In this document: piece after piece, positions 49,801-61,952 of the stretch
Layout of the letters: every line of letters starts with the position of its first letter
Numbering within the stretch: position 1 is the stretch's first letter
DNA from: Neodiprion pinetum
Taxonomy: Eukaryota; Arthropoda; Insecta; Hymenoptera; Diprionidae
Assembly (NCBI RefSeq): GCF_021155775.2
Contig: NC_060234.1
Span: 4,617,283-4,681,282, forward strand
Length of the DNA: 64,000 bases
Direction of reading: 5' to 3'
Position numbers and translations under genes: made by a program
Notes under the pieces: generated by a model
What the model saw: only the letters and a program-made list of their open reading frames with translations
The model's database searches: none
Told to the model about the DNA's origin: nothing

Positions 49801-50618
49801 ATAAAAGTGACGTCTAAAAACAATGCGAAAAATTCTCGCTTAGGTATATTATTATCATTGTTATGACTACTATTATTACCATTATTGTTGTTGTTATTAT
49901 TATTATTATTATTGTACGTAAATTAGCAGAAGTCAGACATTTCAGGATTGAAAGAAGCAGGGAGCGGAGAATGAATATGTAAAAAAAAAAAAATCGTTCG
50001 GATTTACCCAAATTGTTTACACGACAAACATACTCATATTCAAGATATTGTAATGATAAGACAATATTGCATAATTTATTCGAGGCTTGGTGGAATTTCT
50101 GTGTTCTGTATTAATATAAGAAACGACAAAGGAGAGAGGATAGAGAAGAAGTAAAGTGAACGAAGATATAAGATAAGGTGAACTCTTCGTATGTGGATAA
50201 AGGGATGAATTTTTATTTCAAACGCATACGTACGTGTGTAACATTGTAAAATTTCTTAGGCGAGTACGACAATGCAATGCGTACAATTATACCATTAATT
50301 CGCGTTGTTCAAAGAATTTTATGGTCAGAATAAAAAAAATAAATAAAATAAAATGAATAAAAAATCGTAACTGAACGTCGTTTGTTTTTTTTTTTCAATT
50401 TTTTATTTTTTTTTTCCACTCATTCCGCTACTCTGTCAATGTCGGATTATAGATGGCGGGGTTTTCGGTCGATACAATATAGTTCGTACATAGTAAAAAA
50501 TGTTATACTTCTTTCACTATTGCCGACATGACGAGAGGAAAATAACAAAAAAAGAGAAATGAATTCGTTCGATGAATACGTTAAAAATTTGTGCAGTTGA
50601 ATAACAGTAATAATGACA

Positions 50619-50651
<33 letters not shown>

Positions 50652-50754
50652 GTTATACTCACGTTTTCTTTGGTTGAAAATATCTCTCGTTTGGTTCTAG
50701 CGTGAAATAATTTTGGATGGATAACGGAATGACTGGTGAAATCCAACGAGGGTT
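40805..50754 (-). CDS. ADAM metalloprotease ectodomain, cassette B; catalytic Glu replaced by Ala
   Basis: Nine exons mirror cassette A exons 1-9 with the same phases: 50663-50754, 45652-45810, 43446-43641, 43244-43311, 42952-43116, 42643-42812, 41757-42545, 41118-41319 and 40805-41009. Eight have the same length or differ by 3 nt; exon 4 is 6 nt longer. They encode 682 residues: prodomain, furin-like RHKR, metalloprotease, disintegrin, Cys-rich and EGF modules. The zinc motif reads HAMGHNFGMEHD. All three His are kept but the general-base Glu is Ala (GCG, 42413-42415), which in this fold abolishes peptidase activity. The frame is otherwise open, with all Cys of the long exon conserved, so it does not look like a pseudogene. 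The last exon ends in phase 1 with a GT donor, but no transmembrane or tail exon follows before cassette A exon 1; phase matches the shared exon at 34331. A 5' signal exon is also missing. Confidence 0.88.
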
Positions 50755-52420
50755 CTGCAACAGGTAGGAAAAAAAAAAAAACGTGTCAAATTATACGTAT
50801 ACATACATATTGTTAAATATTTTTCATGATATTCCAATTATACGTCGCCGTGTGACGAACGAGAGAAAAAAAACAAAAAAACAAAAAAAAAAACTGGTAC
50901 ACCATCTTTTTAAATGTAAATAATTTGTCAATCGGCGTGATTTTTAACGTACAATTTCAACGATATGGAAAAGAGATAGGAAACGGAAAGCGACGTGATT
51001 TTAAATCCTATTCTCACTGCACGTACATACGTGAAAGAGGACTCCGAGATAAGTTTACAGATGCCATGTATCATGTAATGTGCGTGTGTTTGTGTGCAAT
51101 GTATATACATATATATATACAAACACGGGTGAAGAATTATTGTGTGTTTGTTTTCAGTCGGTGCGTTTGGGAGCGTCGACTGATTAGATCTGAAGAAGAC
51201 TGAGAATTGCTGCCCTTACAAGTGTGGTTAGATACGCAATACTACGCCTTTATTATATTATATACCAACTGCAACGTAACTGCATCTAAGGTTTATCCGT
51301 ACGCGAGTGAAGGAGTAGAAAAAGTCGCGTGAAAAGTGAGATACGAAAGAAAACGAGGAAGAATAGAAGAAAAGAAGAAAAGAAAAAAAAAAAAGCAAGG
51401 CAATAATGGTAAAACCAACGTCTTCGCGGCTCGACGAAGGATAGAAGGAAAAAAAAAGGAAAAAAAGAAAAAACCACAGGAAGGAAACTTTTAACGAGTT
51501 TCCTTCTTTGTCCGTGAATTATTCATATCGCATAGAATTGGATAGGATACATTTTATACATATATATATATGTATGTATATATATGGGGAATTACATGCG
51601 AACTTCAACCAACGTCTGACTATATCACGATTTTTGATTTTCATCAAAATTTTGCTCCAGGAATTGTAAATATTGATATTGATTTTTAAAGGGAGCGGTT
51701 TCATTTCTACATATTCTCAAAAACTGTATTTCCTTTTCCAAGGATAGCCAAAGCCGCGGTGCGTATAGATTTTTATTTTTTTTTTTCGATCTTTTTTACT
51801 TACACCGTGAGATTTTATTCGTCAATAATTTTGTTTTCGGTACGGTATCAGACCTGAAGAAGACACGGATTTCTTTCCTCCAGATTATTTCAATAAAACC
51901 AGTCTCGAGACGCGATTTTTTTCTCCTTCCTCGAGACACCTTCATTAAAAAATTGAAATCCCTCAAACGGACGTAGCCTTCAAAAACGCGAGGTCTTAAA
52001 ATCAAATTTCATTTCAGGATCGTTGATCTGGTTCAACTGGACCAACCGACGCATCGTGTACGTGTAACAATTGCAAGGTATAAACGACGATTCTTCTTCA
52101 ATACCGATTGATAACAAAAAATAAACAGTAATCAAGGAAAGACGCGTATTCAAACAATTGTACCGATTCCGAATGAGGGAAGAGAAAGAAATCGAAAAAA
52201 TCATCCGAGATCAAAATTTGCCGCTTCTGGAATTTTGCTTCTCGGGAACTTTTCTTTTCTTTTTATTTTTTCCTCGGATTAAAAAAAGAATCGACGTAAA
52301 ATTTTTTTTTTTTTTTTTAAACAGAGAAACGAGCACGGAAAAAAAGATGCGGGGAAATTTTTTTAAACACACCGAATTTTCTTCTTTTACCCGATTTCTT
52401 TTTTCTTTTTTTTTTGTGGA

Positions 52421-52441
52421 GGGGGGGGGGGGGGGGGGGGG
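52421..52441 (+). repeat. G21 homopolymer
   Basis: Twenty-one consecutive G, preceded by a pyrimidine-rich stretch and GTGGA. It is unusual in such an AT-rich region and could form a G-quadruplex. The length may also be an assembly or sequencing error. Confidence 0.9.
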
Positions 52442-54566
52442 TTCAAAAAATAAAAACGCATCCATCAGCGAGTCTCCGAAAGAGAGGAAGGAGTGAGAAT
52501 AAGAAAATGAGAAGAAGATGAGCGAGCGATGTCGCGCAGATGTTTAATCAGGATATGCATGGGAAACCTGAAGATCCGCCTCCACGACCAACGACGTCAT
52601 CATGGTGTGAGGATGGATAACCATTATATTATATTACACATAGGCATGATACGAATGTATTATCAAACGGTCTTCTGCACGTGCAGCTGAATCAGCTTTA
52701 AGTGCGTAATATTGTGTATAATATGCAAGGAATAATTTAAGATCCGCGTCTCGGGGCGAGGTTGGGATTACGAATTTAAAGATGATTTGTTAGAAGGGTA
52801 AATTTCAAATTTCAAGTGAAGAAACGAAAGTTCCGAAAGTGCGAGTGTGAGAAAATTTTTAAATGTCAAACATCGAAATTCCGAATTATCCAAGATTTTC
52901 GGTATTGTAAATTTCTGGCTTGGTGAAATTTTACCCACTTTCATCTCAATTCGTTTTGTGATTTTCGATAGTTTTACGTTCGGAATCCTGGTCATTCTGA
53001 TTTACGGGTTTTTTTTTTTTCATTTTTTAAACCCACTCGTCTAGTAAACTAAAGATACATATTTTAATATTCGGAATATTGCTTTGTCGAAAGTTTGTTT
53101 TTCGAAATTTTGCTAGCTGTCGTAACTTGAATTTTCGAAATCTTACATTTCGGAATATCGAGTCGTCGGTTTTATATATAATGTTGTTATGTAATATTGA
53201 GATATTAAAAACACTTGTATAACCAGTACATTTCAAAAATAATTAATCATAAATGCCAATCGTTCGTCAGCTGCAGTATTAATGTAAATTAGTCGATTAA
53301 AAACAGACGTTGTAAAGAATGAAAGGTATTATATATATTGATAGAGCGAATCAGGTAATTTATATTAATCATAGAAGTATTTGTTACAACGATCATCCAA
53401 TTCTAATTTAAACGAAGAATCGCGAAAAAAAAAAAAATAAATAAACAAAATGATGTTCAATAATTAATTTCTCTGCATTTATTTAATACAACAATCGTTG
53501 TAACGTAATCGTTACGCTGTTTCAACTGACAATGCAAAACCAAAACTCTGCGGCTTGAAAATGAGATTATAATATCGGATAAGGAAAAAAATAAAATAAA
53601 ATAAAACATTTGCAATTACGTTATATGTATACACATTATACAATGTTACACCTTGAAATTGTTCTTTATTTTTTCCTCTCCGTCACTTTCCGTAAATTGT
53701 ATTCTTTTTTCATTTCCTTTCGTTCTCTTATTTTTCTTTTCTTCTTTTTTGTTCTGTTAAATTTTGAAGGATTCTTTCAAACGGCAACGGTTGTGAAAAA
53801 TTAGCAATTCTCACATCGACTTAAGGAACCGGTGTAGCAGCCGCCATGACGCAGAAGACGCCGTATTAGGAAGCAGCGGCTTTATCTCAACAAGGCAAAC
53901 TCGCGTCGCGAAAGTCACGAAGAAGAAAATACGATTCAGCCAGCAGCAGCAGCAGCACGCCTCGGGTTTAATGCGTGTTATATAAACAATTTTTAAACAA
54001 TTTTCACATTACGCGAATGATTATATTATTCTATACGTGACGAATGACTATAACGATGTAATTTGTTTAAAAAATAAATGTTCATATTTCCGCACGTATA
54101 AAACACGTCGAGTCACGATTACGACAGTTTGATAAAATTACGAAAACGACGAAAAAAAAAAAAATTCAATATATTTATCAAACGTTCGTAAAATTGTAAA
54201 ATTGTAAAATTGTAAAATTTACATAGGTACATATGAAAGATGCAGTTTCAAATATTTAAAAATCAAATTTATAACAAACGATCTGCATATTACCCGGCGT
54301 ACGTGGAAAATAATTTTTGCCAAATCGATTCGAGATTGTTGAAAACAAAGTTTTCCCCGATAGGAAAATAATACGTATGTACGTATATTCAAGAACATTT
54401 GTAATACAATTCAATCGGTCTATAATTTATATATTATCAGGCTATCAAATATGCATTTATTTATTTCTTTTATTTCATTTATTGTGTAATTTTTTCTCTT
54501 CAGAATCTCTGCATCCAGTTACTTTGGCTCTGTAGTGAGAAAATTATTGAACGTATATATATATAT

Positions 54567-55962
54567 GGGCTATTCCGCGTCAACCGGATCAGTCATCTCT
54601 CAGATATTTTTTTAATTTGGCATGTGGATTGTGTGGGACGAGTTAGATTTTTGTGCCAAAGCGCGAATCTCATAATGCAAAATTCGATTTTTTATTAACA
54701 ATAACAAATTAGACTCCCATTTTTTTCAAAAATTCATAACTTCGGCAAAAAATTAGATACAATATATTTTTTTTTTTCAAATTACGCGGAAAGCTCCATA
54801 GAATTTAAAAAAAAATACGAAATGGTAAAAACAAGTTGTTATCAATTGTTTATTTAACAATTAATTTTTCAAAGATTTTCAAAACAGTGACTGACACGAT
54901 CAAAAAATTTTTTTAAAATTCTGACATGTTCCTTGAACTGTACTACAACCTGTGAATTAATTCCAGAGGGGTGTTTTTCTTCGTTTTCGAGTAAAAAATC
55001 ATTAAAGGTGTCGATGCGCATGAAATTGCGGCCCGCCGAGTCTCTACGTCATGGCGGGCGGCCGGTTGCCGTCCACCGCTACACCGCGGTGGCGTCGCAG
55101 CGTTATTTTAGAGTCATTTTCACGATGTAGGACATGATTGAAGAATCTGAAAAAAATACTGTACCTTCACAAGGCCTGCTCAAAGCGATAAGTGAAGTTT
55201 CAGGAATGTGTTTTTCACCGTTTTTTTATTACAGAGATTCAAAATAACGGTTACACACCATGAGAGTGCACATAAATGATAATAATTACATAACTTGCTA
55301 CTTATTTTAAAATAAAAACACATTCTTGAAACTTCACTTATCGCTTTGAGCAGGCCTTGTGAAGGTACAGTATTTTTTTCAGATTCTTCAATCATGTCCT
55401 ACATCGTGAAAATGACTCTAAAATAACGCTGCGACGCCACCGCGGTGTAGCGGTGGACGGCAACCGGCCGCCCGCCATTACGTAGAGACTCGGCGGGCCG
55501 CAATTTCATGCGCATCGACACCTTTAATGATTTTTTACTCGAAAACGAAGAAAAACACCCCTCTGGAATTAATTCACAGGTTGTAGTACAGTTCAAGGAA
55601 CATGTCAGAATTTTAAAAAAATTTTTTGATCGTGTCAGTCACTGTTTTGAAAATCTTTGAAAAATTAATTGTTAAATAAACAATTGATAACAACTTGTTT
55701 TTACCATTTCGTATTTTTTTTTAAATTCTATGGAGCTTTCCGCGTAATTTGAAAAAAAAAAATATATTGTATCTAATTTTTTGCCGAAGTTATGAATTTT
55801 TGAAAAAAATGGGAGTCTAATTTGTTATTGTTAATAAAAAATCGAATTTTGCATTATGAGATTCGCGCTTTGGCACAAAAATCTAACTCGTCCCACACAA
55901 TCCACATGCCAAATTAAAAAAATATCTGAGAGATGACTGATCCGGTTGACGCGGAATAGCCC
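54567..55962. mobile_element. 1.4-kb near-perfect inverted-repeat element, ~650-bp arms
   Basis: The left arm (54567-55215) and right arm (55314-55962) are reverse complements with very few mismatches, around a ~98-bp centre. The outer ends read GGGCTATTCCGCGTCAACCGG and its complement, and both abut TA-repeat DNA. Each arm holds a GC-rich core (about 55025-55095 and 55435-55505) inside AT-rich sequence. The mirrored 65-codon open frames in the two arms (54933-55130 on +, 55399-55596 on -) are copies of the same sequence and not evidence of a gene. No transposase is encoded. It is best described as a non-autonomous fold-back element or a young palindromic duplication. Confidence 0.85.
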
Positions 55963-58900
55963 ATATACATATATATGTAATAAAGACAATTAATTGTTGA
56001 CACAATCGGCAGAGACACGCGACAAATGATGAGGGATGACGAATTTATTTGCATAACAATAAATTATTCTTCTCGATATTTTCATTGATAACAATAATAA
56101 TCATAACAATAATAATAATAAATGCAGTCAATCATACATACATACATGCATACATACATATATATATATAGAATATTACGAGACGTAACCGGTTTGGATT
56201 TTTAGTGTTGCGTAAGACGTATTTTTTCAATTTGTTGCAATTTTTTACACATCCAATGTGTCTGACGGAAACATAATTGTGAAAAAAAATCAATCTCGTT
56301 TTACATTGTGAAATGCCTGATTTGAGACACTCCGATGTTTATAATATACAGTGCAGTATGACGTATTGTGAATTCGCGAGAAATAATAAATTATGAATCC
56401 TTCTCAACGTGAATCATGGTAATAATTTCATTTCCGCAACCAAGTTTACCGCGTTAATCACGCTTCAAATCCTGACGATATGAAATGTTCAAGGAAATGT
56501 AAAATCTGCAACGACTTCCTCGTGTGTTTGAACTTGATGAAAATGAAGATGAAAAAAAAAAAAAAAAAAATAACAGCCAGTGCAAAATTGTTCAAAGTGA
56601 AAAGTAAAAGTTGTGAAAATTTTTCGACAAACTTCACGACCGTTCGCGCAAAGTTTCGGGAGAGCGTGAAACTTTTCAAAGCGCTGAAAAAAGATGGGTT
56701 GGGAAAAAAAAAAAAATAAAAATGATAATCGGCCCATCGTGTAATATTTGGAATCGAAGACAAAATTATTGACAATTTTATTTTTTTTTTGGAAAATTAA
56801 AAAAAAAGATCCCCCTCAAAATCGCGTTTGAATATTTGGAAGTAACCGAGCGGTTCGATTGAAAATAAAAAAAAAAACAACATAAAAACATAAAAAAATC
56901 CAGAGCACCGTTTCGTTGTTGCGACAAACGGATAAGAAAAAATAAAAAAAAACTTTTCTTTCAAACGATATCGGAAATGTTTGAGAGTCGGACGTTGTTC
57001 GGTTTCGCATGAAATTACTCATTCGTTGGGAAAAAACAATCGTAACATATAATCGCACGGTTATCGGTATAATGAAACCGCCGTTTTCATCTTTAGATCT
57101 AACATATTACAACACCGGCGGTTTTAGTCATCGTCTGCACGACAGACGTTATTAAATATCTGCGAGGCTTGTGGTTGGAAGTGCCACTTGTCATTCATTA
57201 AACTGTAATTAACCCCAAACGGGGTTCGGCTTCCCGCAAGCTCTTAGAATTTAGAAGAAGTACGAAGTGGGGGAAAAAAAAAAGTTATCTTGTACGTCGC
57301 TACAAGGTAATAATAACAACAACAACAATAACAACGATGATAATAATAATAACAACAACAAAGTTGAGAATGCACGTTTTACGACGAAAAGAGGAACATA
57401 AGCTTACTAAACGACGGGAAAAAAAAAAAAACGATACGGCGCGATCAGATTGCTAAGTATTATCAAATTTGGATAAAAAAAAAAAAAAATCACTTCACTC
57501 GAATTTATATGTGTACTTTTAAGAATCAACATCAGTTGCTTCGTTTTTCGTTATGTTTAAAAAAGCAAAAAAACAAGGTAAATAAATAAAAAATTTCATT
57601 TCGAGTTACATGACAGATGTGAAAAAGTTGAATATTGAATAAAGGTTGAAAGGGGATATAAAAAGCGTACAAGTAAAAATTGCGACAACTTTTACCATTA
57701 TTAGAAACGTAAGAATTATTCCTGTTATCGCGTTACGTGTGATAACCGGCAGTTGTAGAATTAGGTCGGTTCGTGGCTTTTTTTTTTTTTTGTTTTTTTC
57801 ATCTTCACAAACGTTTATACAGAGCGTAGAATATTTGTGCGTATACATGTGCGACGGAATAAGATATATATATATAAGGTGAAAATGCGGCGTGGCTGCA
57901 GCGCTTCTATCGAGTTTTTCTTTAATGCGTAATTCGAGAATCAAGGGAGGGCAGAAAACTACCCACGGCTTCCGTCTCCTGTTAATTCTCGCTTCGATAT
58001 ATTTTTACCCCCCCTTCAAAGCATGAGGAGAGTGAAGAAGGGAAAGAGAGAAAAAAAAAAAATTACTCGAAAGGAAGAAAAAATACACGAGAAACTAGGA
58101 AATGAAAAATAGAAGAAAAAAAAAAAAAGGAGGGGAGGGGGGGGTGAGATAGACGAGAACAAGGAATATCGATCGAAAGTCGAGCTCGCCATGGAGAAGC
58201 GACTATGAAACGCAGTCTTTGAACTTTTTCTTTTTGGAAACTCCTATGTGTGTTATATATAATGCATTATGCGTTACAGAAAGACAGGCGCGTTGAAATT
58301 GCAGCAAGCCTTTTTTAAAACGTGAGAAGCCGTATATAATCCAATAAATATTGTGATATATTCGGTCAAAAAGTAGAGAGAAGGTAGAAAACAGAAGCAA
58401 AAACAAAAAATTTTAACAGCTAGAAAACTAATTGAAATAATTTCCTTAAAAAAAAAAAGGTAAAAAAAAAACAAAAAAAGAAAAAAAGAAAATAAGCGCA
58501 AATAAGTATGAAAAGTTACCTAACGAAAAGTAGAAAACATTTTTTTTTGTTCAAAAATACATCACAGCCGATGCAAAATTGAAAAAAAAAAACGTGGCGG
58601 CGCGGCGGCGTGAATTTCAACTTTAACTCGATTATAGCGCAATTCGAAGACGGATCATATTCTCTAGTTTCAATTGGATTTGATACTTTGCCGTATAGCT
58701 GAATGGATAAAGCGATCCGATGCGATTCGAATAAGCTTTAAGCTCTTTAATTCCTTTCTCGCTTTGCATTTCCAATTGAAATTCCACTACGCTCGGATAA
58801 ATCCGTCCTCACTTAAATCCCACCCACACATGTGCACGTATACTATTCTACTATACATCGTATAACATACACATGGGTGTATATAAATGGAAGTTTTTTC

Positions 58901-60576
58901 GATTCGAGCTTAGAATTTTTTATTTCTTAATTACGTTAATTTTCTTTACTCGGAGATAATATAATCTTTATAAATTTGTGAAGATATTTGACAAAAAAAA
59001 AAAAAAAAAAAATACTATGAAAAACTTTTTTTTTCTTCATCTGTTTCGTTAGAATTCGATATTCGTTGAACTTGTGTTGCAAAAAGAATGTAAACAGATA
59101 AATAAAAAAAAAACAAAAGATTCTTATAACACGGACGTACAATTTTTTAGCAAAAATAATAATATTTTCTTTTTACGAGGGCAAAGTTACAAAAAAAAAA
59201 AAATAAAAACAGAAGCCTAGTCACCATTTTACAATTTCATATGGTGGACTTTGAAAATTAGTCAACGATAAGTTATGAAATTATGGTTTGTCGAAACATC
59301 GGACATTCCCAAAAATGTAAAAGAAAAAAATCATTGCAACGATACGATCAACGCGAGCCTGTAATTTTCTCCATCACCGAACTGCATCGGTTTGGTTTCT
59401 TGTATATAATACGGATAAGTCTTTCATTTATACATTTATATATGTATATATATATATATATAGCAATGTTGGCTGTGCCGTCGAGTCTTCCTTGACGGAA
59501 TTATTTTTAGACAACCTCCATAAGAGAGTCCCGAGTTCCTTTTCTTCCCTTTACGAAACGAGAAGAAATGCTTCGACGTGTACGCGTGAACGATTTCGAA
59601 ATTTTTATCCGTCCGCAAGTAAACAGAGAAGATGGAAAAGAGACAAGGGGGAAGAAAAAATAAGAACGAGAAAAGAGGAAAGAATTTCGAACCGGATATT
59701 ATATGTCAAAGTTATTACGCGTACGTTATATGTGATGAAAAAAGAAAAAAAAGAAGAAATTATATCGCACGTCAAAATGATTGGATAACATTTTTTTTAA
59801 TTCGTCAATTTCATTTACAATAAAAATAATCCTCAACGTTGAGTAACGACGATTGAAATTTCCATATTTCTGCAAAGCTTCTTCTCTCGTGAGAATATAA
59901 CAGGATTACAGTAGCATCTGGCGGCAATTTTTCGAACCAATTTATACAGCTGTTCATTACTAGTACAACCATAAGGTTATTAAATTTATTGTAATAAAAA
60001 AAAAAAAAAAATAAATCGATTCAAAAAGGGTGGGGACGAATATCGAAGAAAGAAAGAAAGATACAAAAATTCAGAGAATCGATATTATCAAATTTAGATT
60101 AAAAAAATTGACACGATTCAGCGTTGCAGATTATTCGCGCGATGAAATCGACGCGTAAACTTCTCGAATTGAAAAATTAAAAATCGCGGTACGAAGATAA
60201 TTATGTAACAGCTGTGTGAAAATAATGCCGAGACAAATGTTTCGACAAAAGACTGGCAATTAAAGTTCTCTGACGATAAAGGATAGGGATAATTTTCAAC
60301 GGCTAAGGGAGTGAGAAGGAAATTTTCAAAAAAAGGGGTTCTTTCGATGATCTTCGATTACCGTATGTACGGATTAATGTCATTCGTACAGTTAGTACAA
60401 TGTGTAGCAGATCCTGCAGACTGATTCTGAAAATACACAAGACGCGTCGTCGTGGCTCGCGGCTGTTTTTTGATTCTTGAAATAACGCGCGCCCTGCAAG
60501 CTCGCTGCTTCTTCTTCTTCGCTAACGTAAATCGTGTCACCCAGCTCAAACATACACACGTGCAATATATATATAT

Positions 60577-60680
60577 GAGGTATTCCATGCCAACCGAGAG
60601 GTCATTTTCCCTGACCCCCGCCAATTTGCTTCATTATTTTTTACAAGATTCTACAACCTAAAAAAAGCACTCGCCATTTT
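60577..60680 (+). mobile_element. Diverged single terminus related to the 54567 inverted-repeat element
   Basis: Starting directly after a TA-repeat, GAGGTATTCCATGCCAACCG resembles the outer end of the 1.4-kb element (GGGCTATTCCGCGTCAACCG), and both are followed by a GTCAT segment. Similarity fades within about 100 bp and no second arm was found. Confidence 0.4.
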
Positions 60681-61589
60681 TTTTTTTTTTCAGATTTTTC
60701 GTCCCAACCATTCTTTTTTTAAAAATGTTACAAACCCTTCCTAAAACTAGGATGCCCATCCACTGTCCTTCTTCTTACACAACAACTTTCGTCCGAAGCA
60801 TGTTTTAAAATCAGACCTACCCCGTAAATAAAGCGGCGTCGATCCCACTCTAGGAAACCAATGCGGATCGGTTAAAAATTTACCAAACTCCAATATTTTA
60901 AGCTGCAAGCTGATGCAGTTCGGGGAATCAAATAATCAATAGTCATTCAACTGGCGTATAATTTTAGGAATTACTTTCACGTTGTATTATTATCAACCAA
61001 TCGAAACGAAGTGCGAATAAAAAATCTCCATCATCTTACATTGTCGTTTTACAAATTCTATAATAACTTGTACATATGTACGTACCATGTAGCTTCATGT
61101 AACAATTTTGTATTTATTTATTTATATATATATATATATATTTTTTTTTTTCATTTTGTTTACTCCACTAAAAGATGCAAATAGGCGATGAAGAAAAAAA
61201 AAAAAAAATAATAACAAAGGACAATATAAAACGAGCAACAAATGATACCCGATTCGAACACAATAACATCTGTATTTCAATTCCATCAACAATAAGTAAT
61301 AAATATTTACTTGTAATATTTGACTAATCAGTGATATTTGTTTCTATCGATCGTTTTAATTAATGATTCATATTTCTGCGTGCCTAAATTTTATTTTCAT
61401 TGTGTAAGAAAATATTTAACGACTATATACGTACGTATAAATAAATTTCGTGTAAATCGACACGAATTGGTGGTTCAAGAGTATCAAAAATGCAATCCAC
61501 GCTTTTGAGAAAGAGAGAAAAAAAAAAAAAAAGCGAAATAAAAGGAAGATGGAAGGAATAAAGATACGTTGCGCGATTTCGCATTAAGC

Positions 61590-61760
61590 GTGAAACTTCC
61601 GGTTCGACAATGACGACGATATCTAACCGAGTACACGGAAAGGCATCGTTCGTTTGCCTTCAGGCTAACACTTATCGTTATTTATCTCTGTGTTACACCG
61701 AATACACACAGAGTCAGAGGTCGGAGCCCCGGTTTTGGGGGGGACCGGAAGTTCGCCCGA
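61590..61760. promoter_or_regulatory. CpG-richer patch with two inverted ETS-like sites
   Basis: ACTTCCGGTT near 61595 and ACCGGAAGTT near 61744 are inverted copies of an ETS/GABP-type site about 150 bp apart, in a patch richer in CpG than its surroundings. It might be a distal promoter of the ADAM locus. There is no coding exon to confirm it. Confidence 0.25.
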
Positions 61761-61921
61761 TGTGTGCGTATGATTAGAAAAGTGACGCGGACTCGTCCCG
61801 ATGGAATCGAAAATTAAAGCCTCGGTTACACAAGTCTCTACGATTAATTTTCGTTCGTAATTACTCCGTAAATCAACGCTCGAAAAGAACCGAATAATTA
61901 CAACATTGTTGTAGATTAAAA

Positions 61922-61952
<31 letters not shown>

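Noticed and set aside
49216..49866. 216-codon plus-strand frame
   Set aside because: Built from T-tracts and a TC microsatellite (Phe/Ser/Leu runs); no start context, domain or conservation.
53820..53965. CAG-rich, CpG-richer patch considered as a signal-peptide exon (Leu run on minus strand)
   Set aside because: The Leu frame has an in-frame stop just before it and no ATG; the nearby ATG frames close after eight codons.
54933..55596. Two matching 65-codon open frames on opposite strands
   Set aside because: Mirror copies in the arms of the inverted repeat; they differ by one residue and have no domain.
58690..58740. tRNA-like text (GTATAGCTGAATGGATAAAGCG followed by GATTCGAATA)
   Set aside because: D-arm and T-loop-like pieces are present, but there is no room for an anticodon arm and no acceptor stem pairing.
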